Shown here piece after piece: positions 1 to 6,965 of a DNA stretch of 19,235 nucleotides (position 1 is the first letter of the stretch; each line of letters opens with the position of its first letter). Below the pieces are notes generated by a model. It ran no database searches. It was not told the DNA's origin and saw nothing but the letters and a program-made list of their open reading frames with translations. The translations under genes and the position numbers were made by a program. This stretch comes from CAZQFV01 sp964613665 (lineage in GTDB: Bacteria; Chloroflexota; Chloroflexia; DTKN01): contig CAZTIG010000070.1 of the NCBI GenBank assembly GCA_964613665.1, positions 1 through 19,235 on the forward strand, given 5' to 3'.

Positions 1-66
1 TTGCCTGAGCCGGGCACTTGCCGGTCAAGGCCGGCGACTTTGGTACGGCCGTGACCCCCCGGCCAT

Positions 67-95
67 TTGCGCGCCTCCCCCTTTGCTGGTATAAT
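67..95 (+). promoter_or_regulatory. Predicted sigma-70-type promoter of gmd
   Basis: A TTGCGC element at 67-72 and a perfect TATAAT at 90-95 are separated by exactly 17 bp. TGG precedes the -10, so it is an extended -10. Transcription would start near 102, giving a leader of about 23 nt. A TGGAGG ribosome binding site lies at 115-120. The first 66 bases of the window hold no gene I can support, only a short GCCGG/CCGGC inverted repeat near 20-35. Confidence 0.75.
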
Positions 96-124
96 AGCGC
101 CAACGTTGCACACCTGGAGGCGCG

Positions 125-1114
125 ATGCCCAAGGCGCTGATCACCGGGATTACCGGCCAGGACGGTTCGTACCTGGCCGAATTGCTGCTCGAAAAAGGCT
201 ACGACGTCATCGGCATGGTGCGCCGGTCCAGCACCGTCAACTTCGACCGCATCCGCCACATCCAGGACCGGATCGCACTCGTGCCCGGCGATCTCCTGGA
301 CCAGGCGTCCCTCGTGGACATCCTACAGGAGCACCGCCCGGACGAGGTCTATAACCTGGCGGCGCAGTCGTTCGTGCCGACCTCCTGGAAGCAGCCTGTC
401 TTCACCGGCGAGGTGACCGCGCTGGGGGTCACGCGCCTGCTCGATGCGATCCGGCTGGTGAATCCGCAGGTCAGGTTCTACCAGGCGTCGAGCAGCGAGA
501 TGTTCGGGCGCGTCCAGGAGGTGCCCCAGAGCGAACGGACCCCCTTCTACCCGCGCAGTCCCTACGGCGTGGCCAAGGTCTACGGCCACTGGATCACGGT
601 GAACTACCGGGAGAGCTACGGCCTCTTTGCCTGCTCCGGCATACTCTTCAACCACGGCTCGCCCCGGCGCGGGCTGGAGTTTGTCGAGCGCAAGGTGTCG
701 TACGGCGCGGCGCGGATCAAGCTGGGGCTGACCAGGGAGCTGCGTCTGGGCAACCTGGACTCGCGGCGCGACTGGGGCTATGCCGGGGACTATGTCCGCG
801 CCATGTGGCTCATGATGCAACAGGACCGACCGGACGACTATGTGGTCGGCAGCGGGGAGACCCACTCCATCCGCGAACTGTGCGAGATCGCCTTTGGGCA
901 CCTGGGACTGGACTGGCAGGAGTACGTGGTGGTCGACCCCAAGTACTACCGGCCGGCCGAGGTGGACCTGCTGGTGAGCGATCCGCGCAAGGCCCGCCAG
1001 GTGCTGGGCTGGGAACCGACGATGGCCTTTCCGGACCTGATCCGCCTGCTGGTCGACGAGGATGTCAAGGGCCTGCAGTCGCAGCAGAACCAGCGCGGGG
1101 AGCCGGTGCACTGA
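125..1114 (+). CDS. gmd: GDP-mannose 4,6-dehydratase
   Basis: Converts GDP-D-mannose to GDP-4-keto-6-deoxy-D-mannose, the entry point for GDP-fucose, GDP-rhamnose and related deoxysugars used in surface glycans. It is a cytoplasmic extended short-chain dehydrogenase of 329 aa, typical of the shorter Gmd form (the E. coli enzyme is longer). Visible signatures are the NADP-binding GITGQDG (residues 8-14), MVRRSST (31-37), the SSE active-site segment (123-125), the YxxxK pair Tyr147/Lys151, NHGSPRRG (176-183) and DWGYAGDYVRAMW (216-228). The SPRRG segment is usually preceded by NHE in the family. Here the Glu is Gly178, a substitution worth noting. The ATG at 125 has a TGGAGG site five bases upstream and sits just after a strong promoter. 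The two peptidase genes follow on the same strand and may be co-transcribed. Function is secure; which deoxysugar is made cannot be told, as no reductase or transferase partner lies beside it. Confidence 0.95.
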   Translation: MPKALITGITGQDGSYLAELLLEKGYDVIGMVRRSSTVNFDRIRHIQDRIALVPGDLLDQASLVDILQEHRPDEVYNLAAQSFVPTSWKQPVFTGEVTALGVTRLLDAIRLVNPQVRFYQASSSEMFGRVQEVPQSERTPFYPRSPYGVAKVYGHWITVNYRESYGLFACSGILFNHGSPRRGLEFVERKVSYGAARIKLGLTRELRLGNLDSRRDWGYAGDYVRAMWLMMQQDRPDDYVVGSGETHSIRELCEIAFGHLGLDWQEYVVVDPKYYRPAEVDLLVSDPRKARQVLGWEPTMAFPDLIRLLVDEDVKGLQSQQNQRGEPVH

Positions 1115-1121
1115 GCGAGCG

Positions 1122-1150
1122 GCGATGCGCCCGCGGGCTGCGGCCATCGC
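1122..1150 (+). repeat. Intercistronic inverted repeat between gmd and the first M42 gene
   Basis: GCGATG at 1122-1127 pairs perfectly with CATCGC at 1145-1150. The loop contains the 10-bp palindrome GCCCGCGGGC at 1129-1138. No T-tract follows, so a complete intrinsic terminator is unlikely. A partial attenuator or an mRNA-stabilising hairpin is possible. Confidence 0.4.
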
Positions 1151-1175
1151 TGACGGCTCACAGAGGAGGTGTGTT

Positions 1176-2174
1176 TTGCAGGAACTGCTGAGGCAGTTGT
1201 GCGAGCTCTACGGGCCATCGGGCAGCGAAGGCGCGGTCCGCCAGGCGCTGCAGGAGCTCGTGGCCGACGTGGCAGCACAGACCCGCGTCGACGCTTTGGG
1301 CAACCTGATCGTGCGAGCGCGGGCCGGTACCGAGGGGGGCAAGCGCGTCATGCTGGCCGCCCACATGGACGAGATCGGCCTGGTGGTCAGCCACATCGAC
1401 GAGAAGGGGTTCCTGCGCTTTGCGCAGGTCGGCGGGCTGTACGCCCTCACGCTGATGGGCCAGCGGGTGCGCTTCGCCTCGGGGCAGATCGGCGTGATCG
1501 GCCTGGAGCCGGTCGACTCCAAGAACGAGGCCGACCTGCCCAAGATGTACGTGGATATCGGGGCCGGCAGCCGCGAGGAGGCGCTGAAGCTGGTGCGGGT
1601 CGGAGACACCGCCGGCATGGACCGCCAGTTCGCCCTGGCCAACGGACGCGCCGTGTGCAAGGCCATGGACGACCGGGCCGGCTGTGCCATCCTCGTGGAG
1701 GTGCTGCGGTCCCTGCAGCGCAGCCCCCACGACATCTACGCCGTCTTCACGACCCAGGAAGAGGTGGGCCTGCGGGGCGCCACCACCTCCGCCTACGGCG
1801 TCGATCCGCAGGTGGCCGTCGCCGTCGATGTGACCGGCACCGGCGACACGCCCGAGGCCCGACCCATGGCCGTCGCCCTGGGCAAAGGGCCGGCCATCAA
1901 GGTGATGGACGGCGGCATGCTGGCCCACGCCGGGCTCAAGGACCTGCTCATCGCCACCGCCGAAGCCCACCAGATCCCCTACCAGCGCGAGGTGCTCACC
2001 GGCGGCACCACCGACGCCCGGGCCATCCAGACCTCGCGCAGCGGCGTCCCGGCGGGAACCGTGTCCATCCCGACGCGCTACGTGCACACGGCCTCGGAGA
2101 TGGTGGACATGGCCGACGTGGCCAACGCCGTGCGCCTGCTGGTGGCACTGCTCGAAGGGCCGATCGACCTCTGA
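1176..2174 (+). CDS. M42 family metallo-aminopeptidase (TET/FrvX/glutamyl aminopeptidase type), paralogue 1
   Basis: Predicted di-metal aminopeptidase that trims N-terminal residues from peptides in the cytoplasm. M42 enzymes often assemble as tetrahedral dodecamers (TET particles). The 332-aa product shows the full M42 ligand set: AHMDEIG (His63, Asp65), the bridging Asp in MDDRAGC (165/166), the catalytic Glu pair in TTQEEVGLRGA (195/196), Asp218 in AVDVTG and His304 in RYVHTASEM, with GGTTDA at 276-281. I place the start at TTG 1176 because AGAGGAGGT (1162-1170) lies five bases upstream and the translation then opens with the typical short N-terminal helix. Upstream in-frame ATGs would run into the gmd end without a ribosome site. 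It lies 61 bp after gmd and 73 bp before its paralogue. Some M42 members were named endoglucanase or deblocking aminopeptidase; substrate preference is not readable here. Confidence 0.92.
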   Translation: MQELLRQLCELYGPSGSEGAVRQALQELVADVAAQTRVDALGNLIVRARAGTEGGKRVMLAAHMDEIGLVVSHIDEKGFLRFAQVGGLYALTLMGQRVRFASGQIGVIGLEPVDSKNEADLPKMYVDIGAGSREEALKLVRVGDTAGMDRQFALANGRAVCKAMDDRAGCAILVEVLRSLQRSPHDIYAVFTTQEEVGLRGATTSAYGVDPQVAVAVDVTGTGDTPEARPMAVALGKGPAIKVMDGGMLAHAGLKDLLIATAEAHQIPYQREVLTGGTTDARAIQTSRSGVPAGTVSIPTRYVHTASEMVDMADVANAVRLLVALLEGPIDL

Positions 2175-2180
2175 CGACCC

Positions 2181-2212
2181 GCGCAGGCCGGCACTGGCGC
2201 CGGCGACTGCGC
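2181..2212 (+). repeat. Strong intercistronic hairpin between the two M42 genes
   Basis: GCGCAG-GCCGGC (2181-2192) pairs with GCCGGC-(ga)-CTGCGC (2199-2212). That gives 12 G+C-rich base pairs with a two-base bulge and a 6-nt loop. It starts a few bases after the stop codon of paralogue 1 and ends 24 bases before the ribosome site of paralogue 2. No T-tract follows, so it looks more like a 3'-end stabiliser or processing boundary than a terminator. Confidence 0.55.
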
Positions 2213-2247
2213 ACACGATCCGACCCGCTTTGCCGAAGGAGAATACC

Positions 2248-3321
2248 GTGGACGAACGCGAGCTCATGCTCAAGGAGATGACCGAGGCCACTGGCGTGCC
2301 CGGCTTCGAGGAGGAGGTCAGGGCGGTCCTGCGCCGCTACCTGGAGGGCGTCGCCGAGATCACCCAGGACCAGCTTGGCAGCTTCGTCGCCAGGCTGCCC
2401 GGGCCGGCCGACGGCCCCCGGGTGATGCTGGCCGGGCACATGGACGAGGTCGGCTTCATGGTCCGCCACATCACCGACGAGGGCTTCCTGCGCTTCCTCC
2501 CACTCGGCGGCTGGTGGGAACAGGTCATCCTGGGGCAGCGCATGGAGGTGATCACGCGCCAGGGACGGGTCATCGGCGTGACCGGGGCCAAGCCGCCGCA
2601 CCTGATGGACCAGGAAGAGCGCGCCAAGATGGTCCAGAAGAAGGACATGTACCTGGACGTGGGTGCCTCCAGCAAGGACGAGGTCGCCGCGATGGGCATC
2701 CGCGTGGGCGACCCGATCGTCCCGATCAGCCCCTTTGTGGTCATGGCCAAGCCGCAGTCGTACCTGGGCAAGGCCTTTGACAACCGGGTCGGCTGCGCCC
2801 TGGCGGTGGAGGCACTGCGCGAGATGTCCCGTAAGCGCAAGCGCGTCAACACCCTCTACGCCGTGGGCACGGTCCAGGAAGAGGTCGGCACCCGCGGGGC
2901 CAAGACCTCGGCCTACCTGGTCAACCCGGATGTGGGTATCGTGCTGGAAGTGGACATCGCCGGAGACATCCCCGGGATCAAGCCCGAGGAGTGCGCCGTG
3001 AAGCTGGGCCACGGGCCTTCGTTGCTGCTCTATGACGCGCGCATGATCCCGAACCTGCGCCTGCGCGACCTGGTCATCCAGACGGCCGAGGCCGAGGGCA
3101 TCCCCTTGCAGTTCGGGCTCATGGCCGGCGGCGCTACGGACGGCGCAATGATCCACATGCACAACGCCGGGGTGCCGTGTGTGGTGATCGGCGTGCCGGC
3201 CCGCCACGTGCACAGCCACATCAGCATCATCAACCGTTCGGACTATGACAACGCCCTGAAGCTGCTGCTGGCGGTGCTGCGGAAGCTGGACCGCAAGACG
3301 GTGCAGGGTCTGACGGAATAG
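2248..3321 (+). CDS. M42 family metallo-aminopeptidase, paralogue 2
   Basis: Second M42 peptidase, 357 aa, with the same di-metal chemistry. GHMDEVG gives His64/Asp66, and KAFDNRVG gives the bridging Asp178 (DN instead of the DD of paralogue 1). TVQEEVGTRGA gives Glu211/Glu212, LEVDIAGD gives Asp236 and RHVHSH gives His322. It carries a longer, charged segment between strands (residues about 114-133, with KPPHLMDQEERAK) than paralogue 1, so the two are clearly diverged. GTG 2248 is chosen as start because AAGGAG (2236-2241) is six bases upstream. A TTG at 2230 would lie before that site. The tandem arrangement and the conserved active sites in both suggest either two specificities or a hetero-oligomeric TET particle; that is inference. 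A terminator follows 22 bases after the stop. Confidence 0.92.
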   Translation: MDERELMLKEMTEATGVPGFEEEVRAVLRRYLEGVAEITQDQLGSFVARLPGPADGPRVMLAGHMDEVGFMVRHITDEGFLRFLPLGGWWEQVILGQRMEVITRQGRVIGVTGAKPPHLMDQEERAKMVQKKDMYLDVGASSKDEVAAMGIRVGDPIVPISPFVVMAKPQSYLGKAFDNRVGCALAVEALREMSRKRKRVNTLYAVGTVQEEVGTRGAKTSAYLVNPDVGIVLEVDIAGDIPGIKPEECAVKLGHGPSLLLYDARMIPNLRLRDLVIQTAEAEGIPLQFGLMAGGATDGAMIHMHNAGVPCVVIGVPARHVHSHISIINRSDYDNALKLLLAVLRKLDRKTVQGLTE

Positions 3322-3343
3322 ACGAGGAGAGGGCCAAACACAG

Positions 3344-3369
3344 AGAGGGGGCACTTGTCCCCCTCTTTC
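3344..3369 (+). terminator. Intrinsic terminator, probably bidirectional
   Basis: AGAGGGGG (3344-3351) pairs perfectly with CCCCCTCT (3359-3366) around a 7-nt loop and is followed by TTTCCTT. It sits between the end of the second M42 gene and the convergent TPR gene, whose stop codon is at 3377. On the minus strand the same stem is followed by CTGTGTTTGG, so it could serve both operons. Confidence 0.8.
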
Positions 3370-3376
3370 CTTGTCC

Positions 3377-5632
3377 CTACTCCTGCGGAAGGGCCTGCAG
3401 CGCCTGCCGGGGCAGCTCCCAATCCGGTGCCAACTCCGCCGCCCTGGCGAACATCTGCCGCGCCAGGTCGACGTTGCCGCGGGCGCGCTCGACGACGCCG
3501 GCGTTGTAGTAGAGCCGCGGGTCGTCCGGCGCGGCGGCGATGCCCCGCTGCAGCACCAGCGAGGCGTTGTCCCAGTCGGACAGGGCAATCAGGGCGGCGC
3601 TCGTCGCGGCAGCCAGGTCGGCCGACCAGGTGGCCGGCAGCCCCGCCGGCCGCTGCAGTCCCAACTCCTCGGCCCGCGCCAGGACCTCCAGCGCTTCCTC
3701 GGGGCGGCCGCCGTCCAGCAGGGCGTAGCCCAGGTCCAGCCAGCGCTCCGGCTGCAGCGCCTGGTCCAGCAGCTCCTGCGCCGCAGCCGCCTCCGCGGGC
3801 GGCAGCAACTGCACCGCGCGCTGCAGGGCAGCAGCCGCGCGGTCGGGCCGCTCACCGCGCAGGTAGATGATCCCCAGGTTGAGGTGGGCCGCCGGCAGGT
3901 TGGGGTCGATCGGCAGGACCTGCTCGAGCAGGATGCTCTCGGCCTCGGCCAGCTTGCCCTGCTCCCGCAGGGCCCCGGCCAGGTTGTTCCAGAAGAGCGC
4001 GCTCGCCGGCTGTAGGTCGACTGCCTGGGCAAAGGCGGACAGGGCGTCGGTATAGGCGCCCATCTGGAACAGGGCCAGGCCGGCGTTGTCCCAGGCGTCG
4101 GCGTTCTGGGGATCCAGGCGGAGGGCCTGGTCGGCCAGCTCCAGTCCCCGCCGCGGCAGGCCCATGTTCGTGTACTGCAGCGACAGGTTGGTGGGCGGGG
4201 TGGCCGACTGCGGGGCGCGCGCGGCACCCCACTCCCACAGGGCCAGGTCGTCGCTCCAGTTGGGCAGGGTCAGCTGCACCGTGGCCGTGCTGGCCACGAG
4301 CCAGAGTACCAGCAGCGCCGTCGCCCCGACGCGCAGCGCGCGGCCGGAGCGCAGCCGCGGCCACAGGACCTCCCCGGCCAGCAGCGGGCGCAGCAGCACC
4401 CCCACCGCCAGGGCCAGCAGGGCCGCCGGAAAGAGCAGGTAGCGCTCGGCGGCGAAGGAGCCCCCGCCCAGCTCCAGCGGCAGGATGTTGACCACCGGCA
4501 GGATGGCCACCGTGGCGCCCACGGCCAGCCAGCCGGCCCGCGGCACCCGGCGGACCAGGAAGACCAGGCCGCCCACCCAGGCAACGACGAGCAGCCACCC
4601 AGGAACCAGGGCCGCCCAGGCTGCCGCGCCGTCCAGGGGGATCGGCCGGGCGCTGTAGTGGATCGGGGATAGGGTGGTAAAGGGCCACAGGAGCAGGAGC
4701 AAGTACTCCGCCAGGGACTTGACCACCAGCACCAGGTGCTGCAGCCAGGTGCCGACCGGAGGTGTCCGCGCCGAGCTGTCGGCCAGCAGCTGCCCCAGAA
4801 TGAGCCAGCGCACGAGGAGATAGAGCAGCCCGGCCAGGAACAAGGCGCCGTACGTCGGCAGGTAGCGCAGCCAGCGGCGCCGCGGGGCGGCCGGCCGCAC
4901 CGCCTCCTGGGCCAGATGCCAGAAGGGCAGCGCCAGGACAAGGGCCACGGCCATCTCCTTGCTCAGCGCCGCCAGGGCAAAGGCCAGGCCCGCCAGGAGC
5001 GCCCGCAGCCAAGGCCGGCGCACAGCGCTGTCCGCCATCAGCGCCAGGAGCAGGAAGGTGGTCATGAGCAGGTCGAAGCGGCTGGAGATAAAGGCCACCC
5101 CCTCGACGAGGGCCGGATGCAGGCCGTAGAGCAGGCCGGCGACGAGGGCCGGGAGGATGGAGGTGGGAGGTCGGAGGGTGGAGGTTGGAAGTTGGAGGTT
5201 GGAGGTTGGAAGTTGGAGGTTGGAGGTTGGATCGGGGCGGGGCAAGAGCCGGCATGCCAGCAGCCCCACCAAGGCGACGTTGAGGGCATGCAAGAGGAGA
5301 TTGGTCAGGTGGAAGACGGCCGGGTTGAGGCCGGCCAGCCGCGCCTCGGCGGCAAAGGTGAGCAACGCCAGCGGACGGATGTAGTTGGGCGAGAGGACAA
5401 AGGGGCGCGTGACCGTGGAGAGCCACAGGCCCGGGTCGCGATAGAGCGGCATGTCCCGCAGGAAGATCGTCTCGTCCCAGACGAAATCGTAGCGCAGCGC
5501 CGGCAGGTAGACGAGCAGGACGAGCAGGGCCGGCACCAGGACCAGCCAGCGCGGGTCCGGGCGGAAGGGACGGCGCGCCCCGACCGTCCCGGCGGCCCTC
5601 CCCCCTGCCTGCACCTGGGCCATGGGGTCCAT
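3377..5632 (-). CDS. GT-C/TMTC-like polytopic membrane protein with C-terminal TPR repeats
   Basis: A 751-aa protein with two halves. Residues about 28-455 are highly hydrophobic, with roughly ten membrane segments. They carry YDFVWDE (48-54, the acidic first-loop motif of GT-C and TMTC-type mannosyltransferases), HPALVEGVAF (172-181), SKEM (224-227) and AERYLLFP (395-402, resembling the conserved ERYLYLP of TMTC proteins). Residues about 480-745 form around seven tetratricopeptide repeats, for example the one at 580-613. By family analogy it could transfer a sugar from a lipid-linked donor, with the TPRs binding a protein partner; no substrate is proven. ATG 5632 has GAGGAGG (complement of 5637-5643), which overlaps the apgM stop, leaving a 10-bp gap and implying translational coupling. 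Oddity: residues 136-158 are a low-complexity (TSNLQLP)n loop encoded by a 7-bp DNA repeat, placed where relatives have a short loop. Confidence 0.8.
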   Translation of the reverse strand: MDPMAQVQAGGRAAGTVGARRPFRPDPRWLVLVPALLVLLVYLPALRYDFVWDETIFLRDMPLYRDPGLWLSTVTRPFVLSPNYIRPLALLTFAAEARLAGLNPAVFHLTNLLLHALNVALVGLLACRLLPRPDPTSNLQLPTSNLQLPTSTLRPPTSILPALVAGLLYGLHPALVEGVAFISSRFDLLMTTFLLLALMADSAVRRPWLRALLAGLAFALAALSKEMAVALVLALPFWHLAQEAVRPAAPRRRWLRYLPTYGALFLAGLLYLLVRWLILGQLLADSSARTPPVGTWLQHLVLVVKSLAEYLLLLLWPFTTLSPIHYSARPIPLDGAAAWAALVPGWLLVVAWVGGLVFLVRRVPRAGWLAVGATVAILPVVNILPLELGGGSFAAERYLLFPAALLALAVGVLLRPLLAGEVLWPRLRSGRALRVGATALLVLWLVASTATVQLTLPNWSDDLALWEWGAARAPQSATPPTNLSLQYTNMGLPRRGLELADQALRLDPQNADAWDNAGLALFQMGAYTDALSAFAQAVDLQPASALFWNNLAGALREQGKLAEAESILLEQVLPIDPNLPAAHLNLGIIYLRGERPDRAAAALQRAVQLLPPAEAAAAQELLDQALQPERWLDLGYALLDGGRPEEALEVLARAEELGLQRPAGLPATWSADLAAATSAALIALSDWDNASLVLQRGIAAAPDDPRLYYNAGVVERARGNVDLARQMFARAAELAPDWELPRQALQALPQE
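5159..5231. repeat. Heptanucleotide minisatellite (GGAGGTT, about ten units) inside the TPR gene
   Basis: Ten consecutive 7-bp units read on the plus strand: GGAGGTG, GGAGGTC, GGAGGGT, then GGAGGTT/GGAAGTT in the order GGAGGTT, GGAAGTT, GGAGGTT, GGAGGTT, GGAAGTT, GGAGGTT, GGAGGTT. Three units make 21 bp, which yields the seven-residue protein repeat TSNLQLP on the minus strand. The more degenerate units lie at the low-coordinate end. All reading frames through the array are open. Confidence 0.93.
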
Positions 5633-5642
5633 CGAGCCTCCT

Positions 5643-6851
5643 CTATGCCCCGAACTTGGCCAGCCGGCCGGCATGGGCCAGCGCCAGCGGCATGATGTCC
5701 AGGTGGTGGATGTGGCCGAGGCCGCCGGCCATGCAGGAGCGCTCCCCGAAGCGGGTCGTGGCGTCCGGCCGGCAGTAGCGCGACCACAGCAGGAGCGGCA
5801 GCTCATGCCAGGAGTGCGCCTTCCACAAGGCCGGCGTGGAGTGGTCCCCGGTGACGACGACGACATCCGGTTTCAGCTCTAGCATGCCGGGAAGGAGCCG
5901 GTCCACCTCCTCGATCACGCGCACCTTGCGGGCAAAATCGCCGTCCTCGCCGGCGCTGTCGGTCTTTTTCACGTGGAAGAAGAAAAAGTCATACTCATGC
6001 CAGCGGGCGCGCAGGGTCGCCAGCTCCTCCTCGACCGTGGCGCCGGTGGGCAGCACGTCCATGCCGGCCAGCCGGGCGATGCCCCGGTACATGGGATAGG
6101 TGGCGATGGCCCCGCAGCGCATGCCATAGACCTGCGGCATCGGCGGGAGGCCGGGGTTCCTGGCCATGCCGCGCAGCGTGCAGCCGTTGGCGGGATGCTC
6201 GTCGGCCAGCAGCAGGAATGCAGCGGCCAGCCACCGGTTGAGGAGCTCCGCCGTGCGTGCTGCCTCGGGGCGGGTCGGCTGCACCGGCAGGGGCGGCACG
6301 CCGGTGCGCTGTGGGTCGGTCTCGGTGAGGCCGTCGGCCAGGCCGTCGCCGCGCAGGACGAGGACGAAGCGATAGTCCTGCACCGGCTCCACGAACACCT
6401 CCACGCCGGGCAGGACGACGGCGCGCAGCTTCTCGACCAGTCGAACGCACACCTCCGTGGGGATGCGCCCGGCCCGCCGGTCGGTGATGACCCCGGTGGC
6501 CGGGTCCAGCGAGCAAAAGTTACCCCGCGCGGCCACGTCGTTGCTCTGGAGCTCGAACCCGATCCCCAGGGCCTCCAGGACCCCCCGGCCGATCTCAAAG
6601 GCCAGCGGGTCGTAGCCGAAGAGGGCCAGGTGTCCCGGCCCGCTGCCGGGGGTGATACCGGGGGCGATCGGCGTGCTCAGCCCGCAGATGCCGCGCGCCG
6701 CCAGGGCATCCAGGTTGGGTGTGCTGGCCGCCTCCAGCTCGGTCGGGCCACCCTCCTCGATCGGCAACCCTCCCAGGCCGTCCATGACCAGCAGGAGGAT
6801 CTTGGTGTCGCTGGGCTGCACCAGCGAACGGATGACGGACAGACGGTCCAT
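5643..6851 (-). CDS. apgM: 2,3-bisphosphoglycerate-independent phosphoglycerate mutase, archaeal type
   Basis: Interconverts 3-phosphoglycerate and 2-phosphoglycerate in glycolysis/gluconeogenesis, in the cytoplasm. It belongs to the alkaline-phosphatase superfamily and needs two divalent metals. The 402-aa length matches the archaeal-type ApgM, not the roughly 510-aa GpmI. Visible motifs are VMDGLGG (metal Asp24), TPGSGPGHLALFGYDP with the phospho-acceptor Ser70, HVKKTDSAGEDGDF (metal site) and VTGDHSTP (metal site). ATG 6851 has GGGAGGTT just upstream. An in-frame extension further upstream has no ribosome site and starts inside the intergenic inverted repeat region. It lies 114 bp downstream of the lipoprotein gene and 10 bp upstream of the TPR gene. 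No convincing separate promoter is visible, so it probably shares the lipoprotein transcript. Confidence 0.94.
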   Translation of the reverse strand: MDRLSVIRSLVQPSDTKILLLVMDGLGGLPIEEGGPTELEAASTPNLDALAARGICGLSTPIAPGITPGSGPGHLALFGYDPLAFEIGRGVLEALGIGFELQSNDVAARGNFCSLDPATGVITDRRAGRIPTEVCVRLVEKLRAVVLPGVEVFVEPVQDYRFVLVLRGDGLADGLTETDPQRTGVPPLPVQPTRPEAARTAELLNRWLAAAFLLLADEHPANGCTLRGMARNPGLPPMPQVYGMRCGAIATYPMYRGIARLAGMDVLPTGATVEEELATLRARWHEYDFFFFHVKKTDSAGEDGDFARKVRVIEEVDRLLPGMLELKPDVVVVTGDHSTPALWKAHSWHELPLLLWSRYCRPDATTRFGERSCMAGGLGHIHHLDIMPLALAHAGRLAKFGA

Positions 6852-6879
6852 GGCAACCTCCCTGGAAGGGCAATCCAAC

Positions 6880-6920
6880 CGTCCGGTCAACTCCGGCAGC
6901 GGCACGCCTCCGACCGGACG
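6880..6920. repeat. Perfect 9-bp inverted repeat upstream of apgM
   Basis: CGTCCGGTC (6880-6888) and GACCGGACG (6912-6920) are exact reverse complements separated by 23 bp. They lie in the 114-bp gap between the lipoprotein stop (6966) and the apgM start (6851). There is no T-tract on either side. It could be a dyad operator or an mRNA hairpin. Confidence 0.5.
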
Positions 6921-6965
6921 AGGAGTCGGCCGCATCCTTCAGATCTCCGACCTTGCCCCAGCCCG

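Noticed and set aside
20..35. GCCGG/CCGGC stem near the window start as an upstream terminator
   Set aside because: It has only 5 bp and no T-run, and the upstream gene is outside the window.
1996..3588. Long minus-strand open frame opposite the second M42 gene
   Set aside because: It is antisense to a complete M42 enzyme and crosses the terminator at 3344-3366. His/Asp/Gly-rich nonsense translation.
5159..5231. Possible CRISPR array
   Set aside because: The units are contiguous 7-bp repeats without spacers, inside a coding region; there are no cas genes.
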